From positions 246,781 to 310,780 of the forward strand of contig CAJHZI010000570.1 in NCBI GenBank assembly GCA_905160935.1: 64,000 nucleotides of DNA, read 5' to 3'. A program made the position numbers and the translations under genes. Source of the DNA: Enchytraeus crypticus. Lineage: Eukaryota > Annelida > Clitellata > Enchytraeida > Enchytraeidae. Every line of letters begins with the position of its first letter. Positions within the stretch are counted from its first letter, which is position 1. Shown here piece by piece: positions 25,752-39,200 of this stretch. The notes beneath the pieces were generated by a model. The model saw only the letters and a program-made list of their open reading frames with translations. It was not told the DNA's origin and did not search any database.

Positions 25752-28700
25752 GAGCGACAAAAGAAAATAGATAGAGAGAGGGAGATAGTGAGACGGAGCC
25801 ACTTTCTCTAAACATTATCGTGATTATCGATACAGGCAGACACTGAGACTCACACAGGATCAGTCAGGTGACGCTCTGGTCCTACTCTGCTCCAGTCTTT
25901 CCAAACTCATTCCACTCAAGCTGGAAAACGACTCTGATCAGTTGAACGACAGTGTGGACTGTCTGCCCTCTACACCTCAGATAGAGACCACCAGGGACTG
26001 CCTATCTCCTGTTCCTGTGGTAGACCCAGTGACTGCTCAAGTTGCCCGCCAGGTGGCTACAAATATGAATTGTTCGTCGTCTCACTCTTCTACCTCAGTT
26101 GTGCCTCGAGTGGATGTTCCTCTGCAGATAAACTACAAGGGTGACGAACAGTTGGTCGAAATAGCTCACGATTCAGCTGAAACTTTAGCTCGTCTACAAG
26201 TTGACTCTAAAGCTGGCGTTCTTTCACGCAGATCTCCATTTTATTCAGCTGTGGACTTCGCTCAGCAACAGTTGCCTGTTATTGGAGATCTCCAGCCATT
26301 GGATGTTTCATCTACAGCCGTCTTTCATCAATCTCGGTCTGTTGAACGATTGATGCTGGCTCGGTGGAGCTGTGACTGTCTTAATGGTATCGTACTGTGC
26401 CTTTAAAACTTTTCTGAATGAAAATGGTGCTATACATCTACATTGATATTTAGTTCAAAATTTAGTTTATTTCGTAACTACCGAAGTTACTAATTCCCTC
26501 TTCGAACAGGTTTAATTTAAATATAATTTATTTCCATTTAAAGCCAAGTTTACAATCTGTTTCCTGCTCTAATAGCATATCAATGATGGGAAGAGCATTG
26601 GATTTGAAACCTGCACCAACTGATCCGCTGTCGAAATACTTGCCAATGAACTAACTGCTCAGCCGGTTGAGTCCTTATAGTTTTTAAAAGTATTAAATGC
26701 AATGAGGCTGAACTCCAGCTTATTAATATGGACACGAGTAAAAATTATTGTTATTTTAAATAGCCATTTAAAACTAAAATCCTTATACTTACTATAGGAT
26801 ATTAGTATAATATTAATGACTGTTTGAATGACTCATTGTTGAGCTAGAAAGCTGACGTTAATCCCGTACATTTATGAATTATTGTAGTTGTTTAAGACAG
26901 AACTTCGAAATTCCGGTATTCAGTGACGATGATGCTTACATTATACTTATGCTATTCCTGATATTAATATTATATTGCAATTTTTTCAATTTTTCAGTAT
27001 TTTTTAGTTTGCGCTCATATAATCTAAGAGTTAAATTACGAGTAATTAACATGGCACTGGTGTAATCCAATCTTAATTTAGTGAAATGTATTCTATGTCA
27101 ACAGTTGATAGTCTAGCAAGTATTTCACGCTGCACATCCATTCTGTCGTCACACGCATGCAGAATTAATGTAAGTGTCTGTACCTAATGCTAATGTCTGT
27201 ACTCTATTGTAGAGATGGGAATTTTATGAATTTCCAGAGTTCGGGTTCAGTTCGGTTCACTGAAAATGAAAGTTCGGTTCGGTTCAGGTTCGGTTAGCAG
27301 TTGACAATTGGAGAGTTCGGTTCGGTTCGTTGAAAATGAAAGTTCGGTTCGGGTTCGGTTCTAACAAGGGTTCGGGTTCGGTTCGGGTTCGGCTTGCTTT
27401 CCGGCTCGCAAGAGTTCGATTCAAGTTTAAAATGATTTGGTTTGGATAATGTTGCAATTGTTCAACTTTACTTACAATAATTATGGTTATGACAAACATG
27501 TTAAAATGGTTTATGGTAAATATGCTTAAAAATTAAGTAAGTCATAATGGCTGCGACACTTTTTCACCTGGGTAAAAATATGACAATGAAAAACAGAGAG
27601 AAGTGGTATTTATTCCTGTACATTTCTTAAAATATTGTTATTTGACCAACAAATGTTCATAATATTGATAATTAGCTTTATTATTGTATCTAAAATATTT
27701 TCCTTGATTATAACGAGCAAATAGAATGCTTCATCAATTTGTACATTTTTATTGTCACTATAGGCCTATATATTAGATACGATTATAATTAAGTGTCTTG
27801 GCTAGAATTTGATCTAATATTTCAGAGACAAAGTGCAATTTAGTAACATAAAAATGTCAAATGAAGATGATTTAGTAAACACGTGTACTTCCATAGGAAA
27901 ATGATCATAATATACACCATTTGCTATCAACTGACCAGTAATAAGCTTCATAATTTACGTTAGGGTTTAAAATTTTAAACTCTCAGATCAATTCTGAAGT
28001 TACGAAAATAGTTATGAAATTATTGCATTGCTATGGTGCAAAATTATTTACTCCAGATAGCCTTAACGCATATAGAATATCATATATAATTATTTGTAAA
28101 TCTGGCTGCAAAAATATTATGGTAGCACACTAAAAATAGAAAAAATTCGTAATTTGAATTTGACAAGAACAAATCCACCAAGATTGAGTCAAGCGTTTTC
28201 AGATTTTTATGGGATACTCTCATCACTTTTGTCGCTTTGATGTTAATCTTCATTCCATATTTCAATGTCGTATCATTCAGACTATCCATTATCTTCTGTA
28301 GGCCCGTCTCGCTTCCCGCTACCATTCCTTTGTACCACTACCATTTTAAAATTTGTGTCAGAACCAGCCTTACCTGAATATATGCTGTTAGATGCTGTAA
28401 GACATGTAAATGCAAAAATTAATATAGATGTGTATTGTTCTTACTGTCTTTATATAATGTCAGGCTGGCGTAGAAGAAAGGAACTCCTAGAGTTTGGTTC
28501 AGTTCGGTTTGGACGAAGTCCGGGTTCGGTTCGGTTTCGGCTAGAGTCTGGGTTCGGTTCGGTTCGGCCAGAGTGTGGGCTCGGGTTCGGTTCGATTCGG
28601 TCAAAATTTTAGATTTTAGGGTTCGGTTCGGGTTCGGTTCGATTCCCATCTCTACTCTAATGCTCTGGAAGTGCATCTGCCAGACTCATGCAGAGTTAAT

Positions 28701-31416
28701 GTATGTGTTTGCAGTATACTCTAATTTTCTGTCAGTGCATCTGTCCCACTCATGCAGAGTTAATATGTTTGTTATGTACTCTAATGCTCTACCAGAGCAT
28801 ATTCTGTTGATCTATTGAGTTTAGTGTCTCCATCTGTATCATAAGCCGACCTCCAGGAATGATATGAGAAAGTGGTTGACTGTCCAAGTACTAGGCCTGT
28901 TCTTTGCATGTCTCTTGTATATTATAAGCTAAGTTCATGGCACTAGGCTCACTCGGCAGTTATAGCTAAATTACGAACTAAAACTAAATTATAAACTGAA
29001 TAGAACTTGAATAAAAATTGATGTTATCTTTTAGTTTGAGTTTGAGGCTTTTTGGAATCTATGAATGTGTGTAAGTACCCTTAATTTTTATATATTAGAT
29101 AATTTTAATTCAGTATGCATATAGTCTATACACTTACTTAGTAAGCTTAGACTCTATTTTATATCATTCGACATTTTCAGTAATTGAATCATTATAAAAA
29201 GACATTTAAGAATCACTGTCAAAATATGTTGATCTAGTAAACTTTAATTTTGCTTCAATGTGAATTAATGTTTGAATTTGCTTAATAGTATCTCTGTCAA
29301 ATTTTATTCTGATGTATTGTATTATTTTTGTTTTTAAATAGCATGGGGACGGTCTAGTACGATCTCCATTGACGCGTTTCCACGACAGCAGTTCTTGTTT
29401 GAGTTCTTATGATCGTCTGCTGACGTTCGAATCAGTGCAGCCGCTATCCCAGTCTAACGTGATTAGCCTGACGTCTATACTGGAGAGCATAGAGATGAGA
29501 GGAGGGTCCGTGGCAGAAAATATTAGCTTCACTGCTGTGTTGCAGCGTGTCTTCTATAAAAATATGGTTAATTCAACGTCATCTGATATCACTGAGTTAG
29601 TCAGATGCGTATATTTGTATTTACGTGTTGCTCTAAATATGTGTATGTTTGCTCCATGAAATTTGAGAACTCTTCTAAATTAAATACTTAAAATAAATAC
29701 ATACGTTTTGCAGATGTGGTAACTTTTTCTTTGAACTAAGGCTGCACTTTAATTTTCTTGAAGAGTTTTTTAAATTGAATGTTGCACTTAATGATGGTCA
29801 TTCTCAATTGAGTTCGTGTTTTGAACATTTAAGGGGTAGATATGGATTTACTGAAGCAATAGAGGGAGAAAGGTAAATGATTAAAACTGTAGATTGAAAA
29901 ATTTATATCGGTGAGTACTTATATGAATGTTAGATTACTGAAGTATCAGCTTGTATAGAAGGCCATCGTTACCGACCTGTTTCCATGGCATTTTTAGATT
30001 TTAGATTTTTTAGTTTTCTTTACTTGAACAAATTCATATACATGTATATTGGCCTAAGGTTTAAAAGCTGAAGCTAAAGCTAAGGTTAACGTCAGTTTCC
30101 TCACTCGAAAGCGATGTCAGTGACGGGCGAGCCCTGGATTTGAACCCGCACATACTGATCCGCGGTCGAGTATCTTACCGACTTAGCCTCTGGCTCCAGC
30201 CAAAGGTTAAAGATTTAGGTAATCAAAGGTTTAGGTAAGATTACGTGTAGGGTTAGGGCTAGGAGATGGTTAAGGCTTGTGAAGATTGTTTTTTTTCCAA
30301 AAGCAACGATTTAATTTTTTTTTTGAAAACCAATTAGAAAATAGGGAATTGACTGATGATATGGTACGGGACAGAGAAGAGGAAGAAGGTCTATTCGCAT
30401 CCCGACACTGGTTTTACTGGGATTAAAGGGAAGATAATGATGATGATGAGTCTACTACACCTGTAGGAGGTAAATTAGACTAACGATGTAGTAAGCAGAG
30501 TTTGAAGTAATGAGGCAGAGGTTAAGCTAGAGAGAGATAGACCACAATTGACGTGGGATGTGGTGATTAAGAGAAATAGGAAAAATAGTGGATTGACTGA
30601 TGATATGTTGTGGGACAGAGAGGATTGGAGAAGATCTAATTATATCCCGATCCTAGTTAAGCTGAGATTCAAGGGAAGATGATGACGGGTCTACTACAAG
30701 TGTATACATGTATATCCTGGTTTATTGCAGCACCCATTCACCTACCAGTGTATCACTGCTACTACAAGACTCTCATGGATTCCTCTGTGAAGTTCTTCTA
30801 CCGATCAACATGGATTTGAACCCTGACTGGAGGGCTAAACTTGACTCTCTCAAGCAGCTCGGCACAACCTGGTCTCTGCATAACCTCTCTATCAAGTGTC
30901 GAGTGACCAGGCAACGGCGAGTACTCGTATTTGTTCCTCATGTTTTACAATAATAATAGTTGTACAATAATAATAATTATAACATCAATTAGAGTGCGAC
31001 AGTCATCAATGACAAAATCGGGCACTATTGAGACAAACTCAAGCCGGCGAGCAAAAAGAAGGTCCAAAACATTGCAAATTCCAAAATCCAGAAAATCAGT
31101 CCAATGTGACATGCTGTACAACTGAATAACAATTTCATTTATCTTTTAGTGAATTTATTAGATGTTGATTATTTTAATTCATAGTATAATTTATGATAAT
31201 TACTATTCAATTTTTATAATTTATAGAATATACTGAAATATATTATGATGGAACAGTTGAGTTTCTTAAACTTGAAACACTGTGGAAAATTATAGTTATA
31301 TTTTTAAAATCTACAGAGTTTGACGCGCTCTACCTCAGCAACAGTTTCGTGGCTTTTTATTTTTTATTTCTTTACACATATTGTTTTAAAGGTGTTTTAA
31401 TTTTAAGTTTTCTATT

Positions 31417-31457
<41 letters not shown>

Positions 31458-32092
31458 TGTGAGTAAAAGAAAACATGTGCGTAGTCTCGCGCTCATAACT
31501 TTGGTATTAGTGAACCGATTTTTAAACTTCTTGCATGGGTATAATCAGGATAACATTTGCTATAAAATAACGTTAAGTGACTCTGCTAATTATTATTTTT
31601 GCGTTGAAGCAGTGCTTGAAAATATGCGCGACTGAAAATATTCAGTTCAAGTAAATCAATCGCTACAGAATGTTTACAAATCCAGTGGAACTAGCAACGA
31701 AACACACGAAACAAACAGTGTAATACAGCTACTGTCAACCAACTGTCAAAGCGTATGCTCAAAATGTCCTCCTTTGGCGCGAATACAAGCACGGAGACGC
31801 TTGCGCTACTCATCTTTTGCGTTGTCAATGACAGATTGATTGAAAGAGGCACAAGTTTTTTTATGAGCGCGTTATCTTCATTAGTAAACACCATTTTAAA
31901 ATTTCAACAAAAACAGACTATGTTTGTAAAATCGTCTCTTATTGTCTAAAGTAAACTAGAAGTGTCACAAAAGTTAGATATAAGATAAATAGTTTTCTTC
32001 TTCTTTATAATTCTGAAAATATTTTCAAAATCGGTTAACAATTGTCAAAATTGTGCGCGAAATACTGCGCACATGTTTTTTTATGACTCACA

Positions 32093-32129
<37 letters not shown>

Positions 32130-33153
32130 AATCCAGACCCTGGTTAAACTGGGATTTAGGGGAAGATGATGATGATGATGATTTACATATATATACATGC
32201 AGGGTGAGCAAAAAGAAGTGATAACGCCTGCAAAATGTTTGAATATTTTAGGCTACTGTTAATATTGTCAAATCAAATTTTTACCAATTACTAAAGGACT
32301 AATTGTGGATAGGTTGGCCAATTTTCATCCATTTTAATGCATAGATTGGCCAGTTATTTAAATTTCAGCATAGCAACTCCCATATTTTGCCTAAAAATGG
32401 CGTTTGCTACAACGGTAAGGGCAAATTGCACTTCATTGGCGAGAAGGAAAAGGTGAACGCTCAGTATTACATCAATGCTTTGCTTCCCTAGCTGTTTGAT
32501 GATTGCAATGATCTTCTACCAAATGGTTTCATCTTTCAGCTGGATGATGCTCTTGCTCATGATCATGCATCTCGTCATGCACAGCAATGTATCAGCGAGA
32601 GAAATCCGCATTTCATCATGAAGAGTGAATGGCCTCCAAACTCTCCCGATCAAAATCCTCTGGATTACCCTGTTAGGGGAACCAGGCTGCATCTCTATCA
32701 GAAACACCTCTCGAAGCCTAAAAACAAGGCAGAACTGCAGGAAGTGCTACCTACCATCAATTTGGGAGAGACTTACCCAAACTGGAAGCAACAAGGCTGT
32801 CCTATCGTTCCGAAAGCTGCTGCAGTCCTGAAAATCAGCTGGAGGAAAGCATATCGAACAGTCAGTAATGCTAGCAGATACAACTAGTTCTTGCTGAACC
32901 ATCACAACGACACTTTTCAGGGTCAAAAAATAAAGTTAAATATAATTTTTATTTACAGTACACTCAAAAAGGGGGGGTTGCTCTGCTGAAACTTTCATAA
33001 CTGGCCAATCTATGTATTAAAATGCATGAAAATTGGCCATCCCATCAGAAATTAGTCCTTTAGTAATTGGTAAAAGTTTTATTTAGAAATAGTAACAGTA
33101 GCCTGAGATATTCAAACTTTTTGCAGGTGTTATCACTTTTTTTACTCACCCTG

Positions 33154-33223
<70 letters not shown>

Positions 33224-36200
33224 CTGGAGCCAATGGCGAAGTCGGTAAGGTACTCGACCGCGGATCAGTAGATGCGGGTTCAAATCCTGGGCTCGCCCGT
33301 CACTGACATCGCTTTCGAGTGAGGAAACTGACGTTAACCTTAGCTTTACCAGCTTTATATATATACAGTATATATTTTTTTCACTGCTCCAATTGCTTAG
33401 TCGCTTTGTATGAACGTCGCACACTATGTTTGCAACGATTTCATGATTTACTAAACTTCACTGTAGAAGCTGAATTTATGAAGAAGTTGTTATTGTTAAT
33501 AAAGTAATCACATCCTGCTACATACAGTATTTGTTCTATAAGATGGACAGATTGTTTGATTTGTTTTTTGTCGGTAATTTCATTTAATGATATAAAGCTG
33601 GTAAAGCTAATTTTAACGTCAGCTTCCTTAGCTATAATAATATATTTATTCATTTATTATATTTATGATTTAATGATCGATTATTTGATTTAGCAAACAG
33701 ACTGTAGATTATCAGCACTAATTAGTGTGACTAATAGAGACTGACTAACTCTATTTAAAGAAGAAATTTGGTGATTGATTGAATGGTTGATTGTCTGTAG
33801 ATCAATCCATCTATATATCTGTATTAATATCACTATTTACTGTGATTAATACAGAAGCAACCAAATCGAACTATTTGACTGAACTGTTTTTGGTGATTGA
33901 TTGATTGATTGGCTGTAGATCTTCAGCTCTGTTCAGTGTGATAGACTCATTATGGAGGGCTGAGACTGTGACGAGGCCTAACTCTGAGAGTCAGGAAGAT
34001 CTGGTGAACTTTTCTCTTCCTATCAATTCATAGCCTTATCACTCAATCATCAATCAATCAATTGAACGCCAAATAAAATATGAACGTTGAAAATAAAAGT
34101 CAAATAAACATAAACCCTGGATGTTGGTGTAGTTAAGGTTTTATTGTTTCATTGACATTCCTGGACTTGTATGCTTTGTAATTGCGGCGAGGATTTAACA
34201 TCCCATTTCACCCATTGGAAGATCTTGAATAATACTGTGGGGTACAGATGAACGGGATTTTTCAGTTAGCGTAATATTTTTTATAACTTGCGTTTTCTGT
34301 CAGTTGCAGTCTTGGTAATTCGGTCAATGATTCGGTCAAAGTCCTAGGTTCCACTACCACCAGGTTTCTACTATGTGCTTGATGTTTACTTTATATGATA
34401 CTTGGAATTACAGCCACCAGGTTAATACGCTGGATGTTTATATTTTATGATGCTAGGAAATACAGCCACCAGATTTCTACTTTGTGCACGATCTTTATAT
34501 TCTATGATGCTAAGAAATACAGCCACCAGGTTTCTACTATAAAAGTAAGGTAAACACGCATTATAGTGAAATGATCAACTATGTTGATATATATCACTTT
34601 TAAATACCACATGTTTAAACCGTTAGGCAAATTAGTCCATTTTCCGAATAGCCAATCCAGTGAATGTCCGAGATTTGACTCTCAGATCAGCGCGGCTGGG
34701 ATTCGAACCCACCAGAGTTCACTTCACCTCAGGATCTGTCATTTAAAACTTCATGACGTTAGCCATACGCTATTATGACATTCTATGTGCTGGATGTTGA
34801 TATTTTATGATGCTAGGAATTACCACCACCAGGATTCTACTATGTGGTGGATGTTTATATTTTATGATGCTAGGAAATACAGCCACCAGGATTCTACTAT
34901 GTGGTGGATGTTGATATTTTATGATGATAGGAAATACAACCACCAGGATTTTACTATGTGGTGGATGTTTATATTTTATGATGCTAGGAAATACAACCAC
35001 CAGGATTTTACTATGTGGTGGATGTTTATATTTTATGATGCTAGGAAATACAACCACCAGGATTCTACTATGTGCTCGATGGTATTGACAGTGTCTGTGT
35101 GATGAGAGCTACTAACACGTCACACGTCTACACACCCCACCAATGGATCTACCCCTCCAATCTTCCTTCTCTCTCCTCCCTAGCACCTCAGCGTGTCTCT
35201 TTCATTGCCAGGCTGCTTCTTGAACAGGTCGAACTTCTTCTGTAAAATGATTGTTTCTGTAGCATTGTCATGACCAACAGATTGATTGTATTGATTGTTA
35301 TTTGTCTTTGTGATTGCTTTGCAAGATACTTTTTATCCTTTTGATCAATCATGTCTTTGCTGTAAACAGTGCCAATTATAAATTTGCTCAGATAAAATCC
35401 ACCTATTACCTAGTCTTTGAATCCACCAGGCTATTGGACTCCAAAGTGAGTAGTCTATCCATTGGGTAATCCCCTGAATTATGTATGCTTATTATTTTAA
35501 AATGTGTGATTGCGTTCCTTGAAGATTTTCAATTTTTGTAAACATTGTACTTAATAATTTGGAATTCAATATTAACTATAGCAACTACGGTATCATTGTT
35601 TTTAATATTTTTTTAATACTTTTGACTTCAAGAGCTATAACAGCATTAACTGTATGAATTGTTATTTATTTTTATTGTACTGTAACATTATATTTATATT
35701 GAATCACGTTAACTTCATAAGCATTGATAGCTATAACCGAAAGACTTTTTTAAAATTTAATGTTTAAAATTCAATGCTCACTACGTCACTGTAGGCTTTT
35801 GAGAGAGAAAACTTAATTAAAACTTGGCTGAAGGCTTGAGGTTTCAATTTGTGTAATTTTTAAAATACTTGTTTACTCATTGCTTGATTAATTCTACAAG
35901 TTGCTGTTGATATTGCGCCACATTAAACGTTTTCTTGCAGATAGCTCATTGTTAAGAAAATGTTGAACATGTTGAGGTTTACACTGGAACTTGAATCTCT
36001 CGGCTACATAATGCTGAATTAAACGCTTTATTGATTTATTGAGAGCAAGAAATGTTCCTCTCTGTCTGAATACGTCTGGTAATATTAGTTTAGCAGTAAT
36101 TTAAAGAGAAATATATGTGTTGATCTATTGCTTAATTGCTTAATATTGTTTAGATTATTAATCGATCTGTTTCTAGTGAGGAAGCTGATATTAACCTTAG

Positions 36201-39200
36201 CTTGACCATTTTTAAAAGATTGTTAGGCTTATTAGTCGATCTGTTTCTACTTATTTAGACATTTAATGCGCAGGAGATGGATGAGAGCAGACGTATGTTT
36301 GTATACAGTTCTGACTCAACTCGTGTGTCTGGAGGGATTTCTGTTGCGATTCATATCAGTCGACGAACTGTGTGTAACTGGGCGACTGACCTACTTTTAA
36401 CCAATAGAATCTTCGCTTTCTATAATATTCTCAGCCAATCAGGTTAGCCTTATAGCTGCACTGCAGTTGATTCTTGCTATGAGCTCTGATGGATACTGTC
36501 TATTTGTATAATAATATAATTTTCTTAAACATTATAATAATTTAATCGGACGATAGGATGGGCCGGGATTTAGTGCGCCTAGTTAAGCTCCGCGATAGTG
36601 AGCGTAGCTAAGCTACGTTGGGCTCAGTTAGTATATAGATGAGCGATCACTTTGGAAGACAGAGGATTGACTGCTTTGAACGAAGAAAAATATATCCCGG
36701 CTTTTGGAAGGTCATTCTTAAATCTGAGCCTTCTGCCATCAGTGCGCTGTCCAAGGTAACCAACGAGAGGTAGGATGAAATAACGAAACACTATAAAACA
36801 GCAACTAAGCAAGGGCTCTATAGCACCAAAGCGATTGTCATGTATGAAATCATACGAACAAAAAATTGATCAATGGCGTCTCAGACAATGCTAGTTTTAC
36901 AGGTACATCTCACCAATGCAGGTTTTTAAAATTATATGCACAATTCTGTCACGGTCTAATGCTCAGGTATTATGGCGTAGTCAGATAACGTCAGGTTATG
37001 TTCACCGCCTGTCGCTACCAAGAAGTGTCAGTGTTTTTTTAAATTGAGTCTGTTGTAATGGAGAGATTCTAGGACCATACTAATACAAACGAGAGAGAGA
37101 TTGCGTTGGCAAAATAATGCAATAATGCATCAGAAATAATACAATAATATAATAATACAATGATACAATAATACAATAATACAATGATACAATAATACAA
37201 TGATACAATAATACAAAATACAATAATGCAATGATGCAATAATACCATGATACAATAATACAATGATACAATAATACATAATACAATAATGCAATGATGC
37301 AGTAATACAATGATGCAGTTGGATGTATTATTGTATTATGGAGAGGGTATATTAGAGAGCGCTGCTCAGTAGTTAGAGAGAGTGTGTGTGTTAGAGTTAA
37401 CCGAGCCGCAGACTAATGGGAAAAGACAATACGGACTGTGAGCTGCTGTCGTCACCCAGGTAGACTATTAATATCCGTCGTAGTTAACATTTTATTGTTG
37501 TCGTCTCAGAACATTTTAGTAGCAATATTTCATAGTAAAGCGAACCACTTTAAGCGCAGTGGGTGCGCAGTAATAGAATTATTTTTGTCTTGTTATCGTC
37601 TCTATAGTAATCGGTTTGTAACATTAGGCCGGTCTCTGACTTCATCTAGAATAATAAAGTAAAAGTCTAAGGTTAGCGTTAGTCTCCTCACTTGGGGACG
37701 AAGTCGGTAATGGGCGAGCCCAGGATTTGAACCCCACACCTACTGATCCGCGGTCGAGTATTTTACCGGCTTCGCCACTGGCTCCAGCCATATATCTACA
37801 TACGCGAGTCCCTATTGTACGAGCGAAACATACACTATAGTAGCGACTAATATATAGGGTGTCCAGATAGATCGTGAACGATTTTGAATGACTGCCATTT
37901 TTAATCCACTAGTAACAAATTTATAAAAATTGTCATTTAGTATTTAATAATGTCTCCTTTATTCTTCAGTACAGCGTCAAGTCGATCATGCATCGAGCCA
38001 ATTAGATTTGTCAGAGTTTTCAGAGGTATCGATTTCCACGCCTTTCGAATCCGGCGTTTCAAGCTGTTCAATGTCTGCGGTTCAGGATCGGCATAAACCG
38101 TTGCCGCCATAATACTCCAAACATTTTCTATCGGTGACAAATCCGGAGAATTAGGTGGCCAGTCCTCTGGTGAGATATATCCATTAATGTTTGTGTTCAA
38201 CCACTCGACTGACGCTCTTGATGTGTGTGCACGTGCACCGTCTTGTTGAAACAATCCTTCGCCGTTATTACGAAACAGCTTTGTAGCTGTTAAATTCGTA
38301 CATACAACTGTTCGCTGGAATGCTGGTTTGACCTCTTTCTCCAGTATCTCATTGATGTAATAAGTCGAATTAACTGAAGTTTTATTTGGGATGATATGAA
38401 GTTTTGTTAATCCGCGAGCTGTAATACCACCCCACACCAGAACTGACGGGCTGAACTTCACCTGTGGCGCGCACGGAACAGAAGTTTCTTGTGATCCCCA
38501 TACTACATCGTTCTTATTGTTAGGTACGTAGTAAAGTTTGAAAGGTGATTCATCAGTGAACATGACACGCGACCAGTCAATATCTTTAAACTTCTTCGCA
38601 AAGTTGACTCGGCGGACTTTATAAGCACTACTTAACTTTGGGACCTTTTGTCGTTTAAAGCATTTCCATTTCAGCGTCGTTCGCATATACTGTCTTATTG
38701 TCTCTTTGCATCCAGCAAAGCGTTTGTCTTTCAATCGACGTGCTAACTTTCGCAGACTCTGTCCACGCACATATTTAGACTGCCTAATCAGTTTTTGAGC
38801 GGCAGCAGTCAGCACAGACTTTCGACCGCCTTGATAACGACTCTGCAGCGTTTCGTTTGGATTCTGCTTGTAGCGGTTGGCCCACTTGCTAATCCACGCT
38901 TTACTACGACCTAGTTTTTTTGCTATAACGCCATAACTATACTTTTCTTCCAATAGTGTAATAGCTTGTGCTCTAATTTGCGCTTCGTTTAATGTTGCCA
39001 TTGCCTAATCAGTGATACGCCGTTTATTTACTGCACTGTTGCGGCAGTTTTCTGTTTACGCACATTTTGATGACGTCACGGCAAATGACGTCAACACTTT
39101 GAAACGTAAGTTACAAACCTACAGTATTTTCCCTGTTATTTACAATTGAACAGCCTATCTGCCAGTATCAAACTTTCCACATTGTATTGTGCATAACATA

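Larger units (their letters stand above)
27100..28800. repeat. Degenerate ~60-bp minisatellite interrupted by a hAT element
   Basis: Units around CATGCAGAGTTAATGT and GTACTCTAATGCTCT occur at 27120-27209 and again at 28655-28795; the array was cut in two by the insertion of 27210-28654. Confidence 0.65.

Noticed and set aside
25545..25811. RERERER-rich 88-aa ORF
   Set aside because: Runs across the exon 9 donor into a (GA)n tract; wrong frame for the gene.
34773..35102. Repeat proteins on both strands of the 57-bp array
   Set aside because: By-products of the array; frames differ from exon 14.
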